64,000 nucleotides of DNA from Natronococcus sp047921035 (GCF_047921035.1 NZ_JBLRWX010000001.1:62001-126000), one strand, 5' to 3'; numbered from the stretch's first letter, positions 34,809-43,586 are shown. Program-made: numbers and translations. The notes: a model not told the origin generated them from the letters alone.

Positions 34809-34943
34809 TGTGAGTGGAGCGAACGGTGTCGGCTCCCGCTTCGCCGTCCGCGGTTCGTACCGGCGTTCCGTTCCGGACGACTATAACCCTGTTTTTCGAT
34901 CGAAGCACATAGGTGACTCTCCGTTCGAGGTCTACCAACGGAG

Positions 34944-35294
34944 ATGCAGCACACGAACCCGTTCGACGTCGAGTGGGTGGACCCCCAGCTGACGCCCGTC
35001 CTGCTCGCCGTCATCGTGCTCGCGGTCGCCGGAACGGCGGTGCTGTTCTGCCTCGGGGTCGTCGCCTACTCTCGACGGCGGTCGACGCGGTATCTGCTGA
35101 TTACGATCGCGCTCGGGTTGCTCGCCACGCGATCGATCGTCGGACTGGGAACCGTCTTCGGGCTCGTGCCGATGACGTTTCACCACCTCCTCGAGCACGG
35201 TGTCGACTTCTCGATCGCCGTTCTCGTCCTCTACGCGGTGTACCGCAGCGGTCCCGGTGCCGACCGAACGTCGGTCGAGAGCGACGGCGACTGA
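34944..35294 (+). CDS. Small membrane protein beside the copper cluster (116 aa)
   Basis: A 116-residue protein with three hydrophobic segments (about residues 18-42, 50-70 and 78-100), joined by a short basic loop (YSRRRSTRY), and a charged C-terminus. A conserved-looking FHHLLEHG sequence sits between the second and third helices and could bind metal. It is divergent from the winged-helix regulator, so the two may share control. I have seen similar small proteins beside such regulators in haloarchaea but know of no function. The gene ends exactly at palindromic repeat copy B. Confidence 0.72.
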   Translation: MQHTNPFDVEWVDPQLTPVLLAVIVLAVAGTAVLFCLGVVAYSRRRSTRYLLITIALGLLATRSIVGLGTVFGLVPMTFHHLLEHGVDFSIAVLVLYAVYRSGPGADRTSVESDGD

Positions 35295-35373
35295 TACGGT
35301 TTACTGTACGTCAGTACCGGCCCAACCGCGACCCGAGCGGCGGTTGTACCGGAGGAAACGTCCACCAGATCGG
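35294..35373. repeat. Extragenic palindrome, copy B (80 bp)
   Basis: Begins at the last base of the preceding gene's stop codon, just as copy A does after metE. ATACGG, CTGTA and TCAGTACCGG, then CCAACCGCGACCCG and CGGCGGTTG, closely match the reverse complement of copy C. The distal arm is more degraded after 35352. Confidence 0.65.
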
Positions 35374-35384
35374 ACGAGGAGACC

Positions 35385-36077
35385 TCAGCTCAGCCGCTCG
35401 AGGACGTCCCGGCCCTCGAGGTAGACGTAGTCGTGGCGGTCGGCGTAGCCGCGGGCGTCGGCGGGGGTCAGCGCCTCGCCGGTCTGGTCGTCTAACATCT
35501 CACAGACGACGACCGCGGGCGGGAGGTCGGCGGCGTCGGCGAGCGCGAGGCCGAGTTCGGTGTGGCCCTCCCGCTGGGCGAGCAGGTCGGGAGCCGCTTT
35601 CAGCAGGTGGACGTGACCGGGGACCCGAAACTCGGTCGCGAACTCCGTCGCCGACGGCTCGGCCGCGGCCTCGCCCAGGGTCCGGATCGTCAGCGAGCGA
35701 TCCGCGTCGGTGATCCCGGTGTAGGTGTCGCGGTGGTTGACCGTCAGCGAGAACGACGAGCGCTCGTCGTAGCCGAGTTCGTGGTCGGCCGCGGCGGGGT
35801 GGTCGATCTCCTCGGTGTAAAAGGGGAGGTCGAACGCCTCGGCAATCTCGTGGGTGAGGGCGACGCAGACCAGCCCGCCGGCGTCGTTTCGCATGTGGGC
35901 GACGGCGTCGGGCGTGACCGCATCGGCGTGGTAGATGATGTCGGTTTCGCCCTCCCGGTCGGCCGCGTCGTGGACCAACACCGGCTCGCCCGCTCGCAGC
36001 GACTCGAGGGCGCGTTCGAACGCCGTCGGCGCCTGCGACCCCGCGCCGGCGTTCGCGCTGGCGTGGCGCCCGGTCAT
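35385..36077 (-). CDS. ribB: 3,4-dihydroxy-2-butanone 4-phosphate synthase
   Basis: A 230-residue RibB enzyme that converts ribulose 5-phosphate to dihydroxybutanone phosphate, the four-carbon unit of riboflavin. Visible motifs are VLVHDAADREGETDI (acidic metal site, about residues 34-48), SFSLTVNHRDTYTGITDADRS and a C-terminal EGHTELGLALA segment with the conserved Glu. Length is usual for a stand-alone archaeal RibB. Its ATG overlaps the stop of rbkR by 4 bp (ATGA), so the two are translated together and act in the same pathway. Confidence 0.93.
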   Translation of the reverse strand: MTGRHASANAGAGSQAPTAFERALESLRAGEPVLVHDAADREGETDIIYHADAVTPDAVAHMRNDAGGLVCVALTHEIAEAFDLPFYTEEIDHPAAADHELGYDERSSFSLTVNHRDTYTGITDADRSLTIRTLGEAAAEPSATEFATEFRVPGHVHLLKAAPDLLAQREGHTELGLALADAADLPPAVVVCEMLDDQTGEALTPADARGYADRHDYVYLEGRDVLERLS

Positions 36078-36781
36078 CGGCGATCACCCACGGAGACCGT
36101 CACGCGGTCTCCGTCCTCGAGATCGAGTTCCTCACGGAGCTTCTCCGGGGCGATGACTTCCAGCTGGTCCTCGTCGTGGTGGGTGCGTTCGGGGGCGATG
36201 ATGTGGGCCTCCTCGTAGCTGTCGCCGTCTGCGGTCTCGACGGTCGCCGGGTGACAGACCGCGGGACCGTAGGTCCGGTCCTCGTCCTCCCAGCCGTCGA
36301 TCGGCACCGGCTCGAGGGAGGCCATCGCGCTCCGTCGGCGGACGCTGTCCTCCCGGAGGTCGACGTTCAGCGTCCCGGGGAACGGCTCGTACCCCAGCCG
36401 ATCGGCGAACTGGCGTTTGTACCCCGACAGCGAGATGTAGTGGCGCCCCTCGCCCATCCCGCTGGTGACGGTCCCCTCGAGTTCGACCTCCGGGTCGGTC
36501 TCGAAGATGCGACGGTAGTCCTCGTACTCGGCGTGAAGGGCGCGTTCGCCCGCGTCCGTAACCGCGACCCACTGGCCGTCGCTGACCGTGTCGCGCTCGA
36601 GCAGGTCGGACGCTTCGAGGCGCTGGAGCCGGCGCGAGGCCGTCTGGTTCGACGCCTCGAGTCGGTCCGCGAGGCGGGAACAGGAGATCTTGACGTCGCC
36701 CTCGAGTCCGCCCTCGAGCGCGAGCAGTTTGAGAACGGCGAGTTCGTCGTGGCCGACGGCGGACTCGGCTGTCACTGACAT
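36074..36781 (-). CDS. rbkR: CTP-dependent riboflavin kinase with HTH regulator domain (RbkR)
   Basis: A 235-residue protein from ATG 36781; a TTG at 36808 would extend it but is less likely. The N-terminal winged helix (about residues 10-80, with RLADRLEASNQTASRRLQRLE) is fused to an archaeal riboflavin kinase domain (DUF120, about 95-235). Landmarks of the latter are GRHYISLSGYKRQF, PFPGTLNVDL and the C-terminal ITAPEKLR-like region. RbkR makes FMN with CTP and also represses riboflavin genes in several archaea. Linkage to ribB supports this dual role. An AT-richer stretch just upstream probably holds its own operator. Confidence 0.92.
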   Translation of the reverse strand: MSVTAESAVGHDELAVLKLLALEGGLEGDVKISCSRLADRLEASNQTASRRLQRLEASDLLERDTVSDGQWVAVTDAGERALHAEYEDYRRIFETDPEVELEGTVTSGMGEGRHYISLSGYKRQFADRLGYEPFPGTLNVDLREDSVRRRSAMASLEPVPIDGWEDEDRTYGPAVCHPATVETADGDSYEEAHIIAPERTHHDEDQLEVIAPEKLREELDLEDGDRVTVSVGDRR

Positions 36782-36968
36782 ACCTAGGGATTTCGCAGGG
36801 GTGCTCAAAAGCGTATCGGATATGGAACGCGTAACAGAACTGTGATGCAGTTGGCGGCCGTTTATTCGGTTCGTACTGCACGTCAGCCCGACGTCGGTAA
36901 AAGGCCTCCGGCTAACACCTTCGCCGCCGGGTGCGTCGACGGATCGACTGTACGAGTTGACAGTCGGC

Positions 36969-38000
36969 TCAATCCCCCGTGACGGGATCGCGCGCCCAGA
37001 ACTCGCTCCCCTGCTCGAGTTTCGGCACCCACGTCTCCTCGTCCTTCGCGAGCAGCGTCACCCGCGAGGGCGGGACGCCCCGCAGTTCGGTGAACTCGGG
37101 CATGTACTCCCGTACCCGCTCGGTGAAGTCGACGACCTCCTCGTGGTCGGGCATCGACGAGCGGTCGAGCCGCCCCTGGGAGTGGCCGACGTGCATGTAC
37201 GCCTTCAATTCGATGAAGTCCGGGTCGGCCTGCTGGTAGAAGCCGGCGTACCAGTCGGGGTGGTGCATGTTCTCGCCCTTGACCAGCGTCGTCCGCAGGA
37301 CGGTCCGCGTTTCGTCCTTTTCGCGGAGGACGTCCATCGTCTCGAGCAGGCGCTCCCAGGCGTCGTCCTCGACGGGCTTGACCACCCGGTCGAAGGTGTG
37401 GCGCTCGGCGGCGTCGACGCTGACGTACAGCTGGGTCGGATCGCACTCCCGGAGCACCTCGGGACGGGTGCCGTTCGAGACGAGGAAGGTGGTGATATCC
37501 CGGTCGTGGAAGGCCTCGAGCAGCTCCGGCAGGTAGGGGTACAGCGTCGGCTCGCCGTCCAGCGAGATGGCGACGTGACGGGGCTCCATCGCCTCCTCGA
37601 ACACCTCGCGGGGGACCTCGTCGTTCCCGCCGAACCCCGACAGCAGCTTCTTTTGCAGTCGGATCGAGGCGTCGACGACCGCCTCGGGGTCGTCCCACTC
37701 GACGTCGCCCAGTTCGTAGGCGTGGCCCCGGTGGTCGCGCCAGCAGAAGACGCAGCGCTCGTTGCACTTGACCACCGGCGTCATCTGGATGCAGCGGTGG
37801 GACTGGATGCCGTAGAAGACGTTCTTGTAACACCGCCCCTCCCCGCGGAGGGCGTTGGCCGTCCAGCCGCAGGTCTGGGCCGCGGTGTGGTTCTCGCTGT
37901 GGTAGTTCGGGCTCGAGACCTGCGCGGGGGTGTCGTCGGTCTCCCCGTCGTCGGCCTCGGGCGTCCCCGACCCGGTCGCGGGATCCGCGGAGTCGCTCAT
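36969..38000 (-). CDS. tRNA 4-demethylwyosine synthase TYW1 (radical SAM)
   Basis: A 343-residue radical SAM enzyme. The CNERCVFC cluster motif (Cys 79, 83 and 86) binds the SAM-ligated iron-sulfur cluster. Upstream Cys (TCGW at 44, GRCYKN at 57 and SHRCIQM at 70) fit the second cluster known in archaeal TYW1. Later motifs include SLDGEPTLYPYL, FLVSNGTRPEVL and KAYMHVGHSQGRL. The enzyme condenses N-methylguanosine 37 of tRNA-Phe with pyruvate to form the tricyclic wyosine core. It is a single gene on the minus strand. The N-terminal 28 residues are an acidic disordered extension. Confidence 0.93.
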   Translation of the reverse strand: MSDSADPATGSGTPEADDGETDDTPAQVSSPNYHSENHTAAQTCGWTANALRGEGRCYKNVFYGIQSHRCIQMTPVVKCNERCVFCWRDHRGHAYELGDVEWDDPEAVVDASIRLQKKLLSGFGGNDEVPREVFEEAMEPRHVAISLDGEPTLYPYLPELLEAFHDRDITTFLVSNGTRPEVLRECDPTQLYVSVDAAERHTFDRVVKPVEDDAWERLLETMDVLREKDETRTVLRTTLVKGENMHHPDWYAGFYQQADPDFIELKAYMHVGHSQGRLDRSSMPDHEEVVDFTERVREYMPEFTELRGVPPSRVTLLAKDEETWVPKLEQGSEFWARDPVTGD

Positions 38001-38081
38001 GTTGGCCTCCCTTTCGGCGGCGCGGGCAAAAGCCGTGTGGTGTCGGGAACTACTCGAGAACGAGGGGATGATTCGAGGGCG

Positions 38082-38387
38082 TCACTTCCGATCGGGCAGC
38101 GTTCCGGGTTCGACCGACTCGCCGTCGTCCTCGTCGCTCTCGCTGGCGATCTCGCGCTCGAACGTGTAAAGGACGATCCCCGTGTTGGCCGTCATGATCA
38201 CGCCCGTCATCGGCGCCGGAGTGAACAGGTAGAGCCCGATCCCGAGCAGGAACGGGATCGCCGCGATCCCGGCCCACAGCCGCGGCCGGGAGATCCCCTG
38301 GCCGATCGCGTCCCGGTGAACGAGCGCGAAGATCGCGGCCGTTCCACTGAGGCCGAAGGCCCCCACCGCGACGTCCAATCCGTCCAT
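38082..38387 (-). CDS. Small membrane protein, unknown function (101 aa)
   Basis: A 101-residue protein with three hydrophobic segments (about residues 5-22, 37-55 and 58-75) and an acidic C-terminal tail. The frame extends upstream to 38513, but that part is Arg/Ser-rich and atypical, so ATG 38387 is preferred. No motif is recognised; PMTGVIMTANTGIVLYTFEREI is the most distinctive region. It lies about 80 bp upstream of tyw1 on the same strand and is divergent from the CMD-like gene. Confidence 0.65.
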   Translation of the reverse strand: MDGLDVAVGAFGLSGTAAIFALVHRDAIGQGISRPRLWAGIAAIPFLLGIGLYLFTPAPMTGVIMTANTGIVLYTFEREIASESDEDDGESVEPGTLPDRK

Positions 38388-38517
38388 ACTCGAGAGACGG
38401 GGTGGTCGATAGAAAAGCGTTCTGCGACCGCTCGCTCGAGTCCCCGCTCCCGCGGTTCCCACCGATCGGGTTCCGGCAGAACTATCTTGTCGATTCGGGC
38501 TAACGTCTCGCACACAG

Positions 38518-38859
38518 ATGGCCGATCAAATAGACGATCCCGACGAACTGCCGTCGACGGCGGGCGAGTTCGCAGACGACTACCCCGAGGTCTGGGAGGC
38601 GTACGCCGACCTCGGCGAGGCCTGCTCCGAGGCCGGCCCGATCGACGACGAGACGAAACGGCTCGTCAAACTCGCGCTCTCGATCGGCGCCCAATCGGAG
38701 GGAGCCGTCCACTCCCACGTTCGCCGCGGGTTAGACGAGGACGTCGACCCCGAGGCGCTGAAACAGGTCGCCGCGCTCTCGATCCCGACGCTCGGCTTCC
38801 CGCAGGCGATGGCCGCGATCAGCTGGATCGAGGATCTCACGGACGAGGACGAAGCCTGA
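38518..38859 (+). CDS. Carboxymuconolactone decarboxylase/AhpD-like protein without the Cys pair
   Basis: A 113-residue helical protein of the CMD/AhpD fold. The region EGAVHSHVRRGL (about residues 60-71) aligns with the usual CxxCxxxH redox motif, but both Cys are replaced (Glu and Val) while the His remains. It is therefore unlikely to be a peroxidase partner and may be a binding or lyase-type member. The family forms small oligomers in the cytoplasm. It is a single gene, followed after 25 bp by a T6 run that looks like a terminator. Confidence 0.8.
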   Translation: MADQIDDPDELPSTAGEFADDYPEVWEAYADLGEACSEAGPIDDETKRLVKLALSIGAQSEGAVHSHVRRGLDEDVDPEALKQVAALSIPTLGFPQAMAAISWIEDLTDEDEA

Positions 38860-38884
38860 CGTAACGGACGACCGGTTTCCGCTG

Positions 38885-38890
38885 TTTTTT
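38885..38890 (+). terminator. Poly-T terminator after the CMD-like gene
   Basis: Six consecutive T follow the stop codon by about 25 bp in an otherwise GC-rich sequence. Archaeal RNA polymerase commonly ends on such runs without a hairpin. Confidence 0.45.
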
Positions 38891-38967
38891 CGCGACCGCG
38901 CTCGAGCGAAGCTGTAGGTAAAGAGATATGTGCGCTGCGTTTGCACGTTCGCTCGAGAACCGATCGG

Positions 38968-40228
38968 ATGTTCGACGGCTGGCTCGGCGACGGTGGGCGG
39001 ATCGCCCGGATCGAGTGGCGACGCCACGAACGCGAATTCGGACGCTCGAGTCGGCGTCGCGGTCGCGCTTCCGACCGTCGGCGTCGCCATCGGGCTCGCG
39101 CTCGGTGCCGGGACGCCGTGGATCGCCCTCTCCGCCGTCGCCGCAATTGTGGCGCTCACAGCGCTGGCCGTCGCGGTCGGCGTCGCAGGTAGGCTCGCGG
39201 GCTCGCTCGTCGGCCGACGGCTGGCGCGGGGCGGCCTGTACCGGGACCTCCTCGTCCTGTTCGGCTGGGTGCCGCTCGTGGCGCTGTGGTTCCTCCTCCG
39301 GGAGCTGTCGGTGTCGGCCGCGGCGCTGGGAGCGTGGCTCGAGTGGCTGCCGCTGGCGCTGCTGGTCGACCTCGCGTTCCTGGGGGCCGGTGAGGCCACT
39401 GGGGTCGAACCGCTTCGCGCGCTGGCCGCGGTCAGCGCCGTCGCGGTCGTCGTCCCGGCGTTGCTAGGCTCGACAACCGTCTTTGCCCGGCGTCTCTGGG
39501 TGACCGACCCCGTCGGTTCGACGCGGTCGACGATCCCCTCGGACTCGCGCTCGCTGGCCGGCGGCGGCCGACTGGAACGCCTGCTGGGCGGCTCCGTTTC
39601 GCGGCCGACGCTCACCGTCGCCCGGGAGCGGTTGCTCGCGGAGCGACGCGCTCCCAGGGGACTGCTGTCGACGGGGTACGTCCTCCTGTTCGTCGCCCTG
39701 GTCGGACTGCCGGTGTTCGGCGCCCTGCTCGGAACCCCCGGCTTCCTGCTGGTGGTGTTCGGCCTCGGAGCGGCGAGTGGCATCGTCTTCACCGCCGAGA
39801 CGATCGGGAGCGCCTACCGCGTCCTCCCGATGCTGCTCACGACGGTCCGAGGACGGCAGTTCGTCGGGGGACTGGTCCTTGCGAGCCTCCTGCTCGGCGT
39901 TCCGCTCGTCGTCCTCGTGGTCGTTCCCCTCGGGATCGTCAGCGACGCGAGCCTCGCGGAGACGGGCGCGCTCGCGGTGACGGGCGTCGCGCTCTGTGCG
40001 TGTACCGCGACAGTCAATGCCGCGATCGAACTGGACGTCGACCGCGCCGATCTCGTCCCCGTTTCCGGCTTCTTCACCGACGGACCGGCGTACTCGGAGC
40101 CGGGTTGGGGGGCGTTTTCGGGGCTGGCGAAGAACTTCGGCGTCGTCTCGATCGTCCTCGCGGTCGGCGTCTCGAGGCTCGCGTTTCGGGTCGCCGTCGA
40201 CCGCTACCGCGACTACCGACTCGAGTGA
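38968..40228 (+). pseudogene. ABC-2-type permease gene with apparent frameshift
   Basis: Two frames must be joined. From ATG 38968 the first frame reads MFDGWLGDGG, then RIARIEWRRHEREFGRS, a typical N-terminus of haloarchaeal ABC-2 permeases. Near 39040-39060 this frame turns into Arg-rich nonsense, while the adjacent frame begins a convincing hydrophobic protein (VGVAVALPTVGVAIGLALG) that runs to the stop at 40226-40228. The joined product would be about 420 residues with roughly ten membrane helices. The partner ATPase gene starts 2 bp later. The break could be a true inactivating mutation, programmed frameshifting or a sequence error. If it is an error, this is simply an intact permease gene. 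Confidence 0.6.
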
Positions 40229-40230
40229 TC

Positions 40231-41055
40231 ATGACACGGCAATCGAACGACGACACCTCCGACGATCCGAGCGACGAGCCGAACGGCGACCCCGACGATC
40301 CGTGTGACGAGCTGAACGGCGAGCCGGCCGTCGTCGCGAACGCCCTCACGAAGCGCTACGGCGACACGACCGCCGTCGACGGCCTCACGCTCGAGGTCGA
40401 GCCCGGTTCGATCTACGGCTTTCTCGGCCCGAACGGCGCCGGCAAGACGACGACGATTCGACTGCTAACCGCGCTGGCGACCCCGACGAGCGGTTCCGGG
40501 ACCGTCGCGGGCGTCCCGATCACGGACCGGGAGGCGCTGGTCGACCGCATCGGCTACCTCCCCGAGTCGCCGCCGATCTACGAGCAGCTGACGGCCCGCG
40601 AGCAGCTCGAGCACTACGGCGGCCTCTGCGGGATGACTCCCGGCGAGGTCGAGGATCGGCTGGACGAACTGCTCGAGCGACTCGAGCTCGCCGCGGACGC
40701 CGACGACCGGATCGTCACGTACTCGAAGGGGATGCGCCAGAAGACGGGGCTCATCCAGGCGATCCTCTCCGATCCCGACGTGGTCTTTCTCGACGAGCCG
40801 ACCTCCGGGCTGGATCCGCGGGCCGCGCGCACGGTTCGGGAGCTACTGACGGAGCTGGCGGCGAACGGGACGACCGTCTTCCTCTCGACGCACGTCCTCC
40901 CCGTCGTCGAACGGATCGCCACCGACGTCGGAATTCTCTACGAGGGACGGCTCGTCGAGTCGGGGGCGCCCGAGGAGCTGCTCGAGCGCCTGGAGTCCGG
41001 CGCGGACCCGACGCTCGAGGACGTCTTTCTCGAGGTGACGAGCGAAACCGAGTGA
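40231..41055 (+). CDS. ABC transporter ATP-binding protein (CcmA/drug-exporter type)
   Basis: A 274-residue ATPase with an acidic, repetitive N-terminal tail of about 35 residues (DPSDEPNGDPDDP), then Walker A GPNGAGKTTT, the family loop GYLPESPPIYEQLTAREQLE, signature YSKGMRQK, Walker B VVFLDEPTSGLDP and the H-loop STHVLPVVER. It is of the CcmA/NodI exporter type that pairs with ABC-2 permeases. The permease gene ends 2 bp upstream, but it appears frameshifted. The substrate is unknown. Confidence 0.9.
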   Translation: MTRQSNDDTSDDPSDEPNGDPDDPCDELNGEPAVVANALTKRYGDTTAVDGLTLEVEPGSIYGFLGPNGAGKTTTIRLLTALATPTSGSGTVAGVPITDREALVDRIGYLPESPPIYEQLTAREQLEHYGGLCGMTPGEVEDRLDELLERLELAADADDRIVTYSKGMRQKTGLIQAILSDPDVVFLDEPTSGLDPRAARTVRELLTELAANGTTVFLSTHVLPVVERIATDVGILYEGRLVESGAPEELLERLESGADPTLEDVFLEVTSETE

Positions 41056-41581
41056 GAGGGGATCTTGAGCCGGTGTCGTCGCTCAGGCGAGTCACTCGCG
41101 TGTATCGACGCGCTCGAGCGAGCGAAAACGTTGTCCGGTATAGGTGATCTACGTATCAGTTGTCAAACTGAACTCGGGCCGATCAGTCCTCCTGCGGTGG
41201 CGCTGTGCTGTCGAGCGCTCGAGCGTCTCGAGGTGCAAGTATGCGAGTGCCTCGAAAAGCGAATAGCGCCAGACCTTCGGTCTCACATACCATGTGAACG
41301 GTGCGCGGTTCGGAGCGAACGCAGCGAGCGAGAACCGCGATGTGAACGGGGAACGAAGTGAACCGTGAACGGGTCCGTGACCTGTGAGCAGACGCAGTGA
41401 TCGCGAGCGGGCCAGGGGCTTTCGCGGTCATACCGACGAGTGGTAGTCCTGCTCACGCGAACACAGGGGATCGCCACGCCCTCCCCAGCCGACTCACTCG
41501 CTGCGCTCGTTCGTCCCTCGCGCAACATTGTCGACCGTCCTCTCTGGCGTTCGGACGGCCGACAGCGCGCGCCACCGAGCG
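41056..41581. other. Intergenic region with no convincing gene (526 bp)
   Basis: I find no ORF with normal haloarchaeal protein composition. From about 41280 to 41400 the sequence repeats short related words (GAACGG, GAGCGAACGCAG, GAGCGAGAACCG, GGGAACGAAGTGAACC), in a pattern seen in degenerate haloarchaeal intergenic DNA. TCACTCGCTGCGCTCG near 41503 is a partial inverted match to these words. The region may contain decayed gene remnants or small structured repeats. Confidence 0.4.
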
Positions 41582-41668
41582 TTATTCGGTCGGTTGAAAC
41601 TCGTTCCAGACGAACCGCCGGAAGCTCCCCTCGTCGACGTAGGTCCGCGGGCCGAACAGGTTCGAGCG
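41582..41668 (-). pseudogene. Protein-like remnant in frame after the phosphatase stop
   Basis: Directly after the TAA of the phosphoglycolate phosphatase gene, and in the same frame, 28 more codons read as a plausible protein end (NLFGPRTYVDEGSFRRFVWN and so on), stopping at TAA 41582-41584. The composition, with Phe, Trp and Tyr, is unlike random GC-rich sequence. It may be the C-terminal remnant of a deleted gene, joined by chance. Stop-codon readthrough is possible but less likely. Confidence 0.3.
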
Positions 41669-42352
41669 TTATCGACTCCCGCGAACGCGCTCGAGCACCG
41701 ACAGCGTCCCGTCGGCGTGGACCTCCTCGAGCACCTCGTCGGCCGCCTCGGTCGCGGCCGCGTCGGCGTTTGCCACCGCAAAGCTCCGACCGACGGCCTC
41801 GAACGTCGAGACGTCGTTGATCGAGTCCCCGACCGCGACGGTCTCGGCGAGGTCGAAGCCGACGTGGTCGGCGATCGTCTCGACCCCGTCGCCCTTGTTC
41901 GGATCCGTATCCTTGACGTGGTAGGCGTAGCCGGTGTCGACGACCTCGAGGCCGTACTCGGCGGCGATCTCCCGGAGGGGTTCGATCGGTTGCTCGAGGT
42001 TGATCGCGACCTCGGTCTCGCGCCAGCGGTTGACGGTGTCCTCCTCGCCCCAGCCCAGTTCGTAGCCCGCGCCCCGGTAGCGCTCGGCGACGGCCTGGGC
42101 TGCCTCCCGGTCGGCGGTGAAGAAGACGTCGTCGCCGGTGTAGACGACGCCGCCGTTCTCGGCGACGACGAGTTCGGGGACGCCGACGAAGTGACAGAGC
42201 GCGACGGGGTAGGGGAACGCCTTCCCGGTGGCGATCACGACCGGGGCCTCCCAGTCGCGGATCGGGTCGAAGACGCGCGGGTCGATCCCCCACCGGTCGG
42301 GGCGGGTCAGGGTGCCGTCGATGTCGAGAACCAGCGGCGGGTCGGCGGTCAT
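41669..42352 (-). CDS. Phosphoglycolate phosphatase (archaeal HAD type)
   Basis: A 227-residue HAD hydrolase of the archaeal phosphoglycolate phosphatase type. Motif I is LDIDGTLT (about residues 9-16, nucleophile Asp), motif II is VIATGK (about 40), and motif IV is VAVGDSINDVSTF with a preceding Lys in NKGDGVE. It removes phosphate from 2-phosphoglycolate or a similar small phosphoester; the family is broad. A type IIB cap domain lies between motifs II and III. It is a single gene on the minus strand, about 110 bp from the GlpX-like carrier gene. Confidence 0.88.
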   Translation of the reverse strand: MTADPPLVLDIDGTLTRPDRWGIDPRVFDPIRDWEAPVVIATGKAFPYPVALCHFVGVPELVVAENGGVVYTGDDVFFTADREAAQAVAERYRGAGYELGWGEEDTVNRWRETEVAINLEQPIEPLREIAAEYGLEVVDTGYAYHVKDTDPNKGDGVETIADHVGFDLAETVAVGDSINDVSTFEAVGRSFAVANADAAATEAADEVLEEVHADGTLSVLERVRGSR

Positions 42353-42465
42353 GCCGGGAGGTCGGGCCGCGGTCGCCTAAAGCGAACGGATCCGAACGAG
42401 CGCGAGTGCGATCGCTCGAGCGCGTCGAACGCGGCGATAAAACCGAAGGAAGGCTCAGCGAGCGA

Positions 42466-43584
42466 TCAGAACCACGGGACCCATACCGTCGTCGGGAAGA
42501 CGCCGAGGACGTACAGGATCGCGACGAGGAACGTCCCGAAGACGATCGCCGCCGCGGGCGGGTCGACGTGAGTGTCGCCGTGGGCGAAGAACACCCGCTG
42601 GAAGACCTCGCCGAACAGCGCAGCGATCACGCCGACCACGAGGCCGACGATCAGGGCGGCCTCGGCGCCGGTTCCCGCCAGCAGCGCGCCGCCGTCGTAG
42701 GCGACCGGGGCGCCCTCCGCGACGCCGCCGTCACCGGGGACGTAGACCGCCAGCGCGGCGGTCGCGGCCGGTAGCGTGATGTGGTGGGTCACCGGGATCT
42801 TCTCGACGCCGCAGTTCAGGAAGACCAGCGACGCCGCGCTGATCCCGAACCCGAGGAACGCGCTGCCGGTTACGATCCCGACGTAGGCGCCGAGGATCCC
42901 CGCCGCGAGGCCGATCATCGCGACGTGGCCCCACTTGTACTGGTGAGGGAGCCACGGCTCGACCTTGAGCCGTTCTTTCTGCGGCGCCGCGGCGGCGGTC
43001 GGCTTCCCCTCCGCGCGGTCGGCCGCCTCGCCGCCGTCGGTCGCGGACTCGCCGATGACGCGCATCTCCTCGCGCTCGAAGGGGCCCATGTCGAGGATGT
43101 TCGCGCCGCGAACCTTCCCGATGATGCTGTAACCGAGGATCAGCCGGTGGGCGAAGGCCGAAAGGACGACGCCCATCGCGATCGGGTCGTAGGGCATCCC
43201 GAGTTCGGCCGAGAGCGTGACGAGCCAGTAACCCAGGATACCGAACGCGCCGCCGACCGCGAGCACGTCGGGTTTCGTCCCGAGCGCGTAGGCGATGTTC
43301 TTGGCCTCGTGGTAGTCGAAGCCGGTGTCCATATACCCTCGGCGGGCGGCGTAGGCCGTCGCCGCGACACCGCCGGCGAAGCTAATCGCCGGCGAGAACG
43401 GCGGTCCGAACGCGACCTGGTCGGTGATCGCGGCCGCCTCGGGATCGACGAGCGTCGCGGCCTCGCCGGCGATCACCATGAAGCCGGTGAAAATAAACGC
43501 CGGGAGCGGCCCGAGCGCGGCGCCGAAGGCGCCCCCGCCGAACGCGGCGATGATCTCGGCGAGGTCGAGGAGCGCGTCGAGCAT
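42466..43584 (-). CDS. Putative glycerol carrier beside glpK (haloarchaeal, not aquaporin-like)
   Basis: A 372-residue integral membrane protein with about eight hydrophobic segments, including a Gly-rich N-terminal segment (IIAAFGGGAFGAALGPLPAF), and a basic/acidic cytoplasmic loop near residues 175-215. It lacks NPA boxes and so is not an aquaglyceroporin. It starts 2 bp after glpK and is surely co-transcribed with it. In Haloferax a membrane protein gene next to glpK has been proposed as a glycerol facilitator (from memory); this protein fits that setting. Transport function is inferred from context only. Confidence 0.68.
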   Translation of the reverse strand: MLDALLDLAEIIAAFGGGAFGAALGPLPAFIFTGFMVIAGEAATLVDPEAAAITDQVAFGPPFSPAISFAGGVAATAYAARRGYMDTGFDYHEAKNIAYALGTKPDVLAVGGAFGILGYWLVTLSAELGMPYDPIAMGVVLSAFAHRLILGYSIIGKVRGANILDMGPFEREEMRVIGESATDGGEAADRAEGKPTAAAAPQKERLKVEPWLPHQYKWGHVAMIGLAAGILGAYVGIVTGSAFLGFGISAASLVFLNCGVEKIPVTHHITLPAATAALAVYVPGDGGVAEGAPVAYDGGALLAGTGAEAALIVGLVVGVIAALFGEVFQRVFFAHGDTHVDPPAAAIVFGTFLVAILYVLGVFPTTVWVPWF

Positions 43585-43586
43585 GC

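Noticed and set aside
36957..38864. 635-codon plus-strand ORF opposite tyw1
   Set aside because: It crosses tyw1, a small membrane protein gene and the CMD-like gene in a different frame, and shows no domain.
41280..41400. Short repeated GAACG/GAGCG words as a CRISPR-like array
   Set aside because: Words are irregular in sequence and spacing, with no fixed repeat length or unique spacers and no cas genes nearby.
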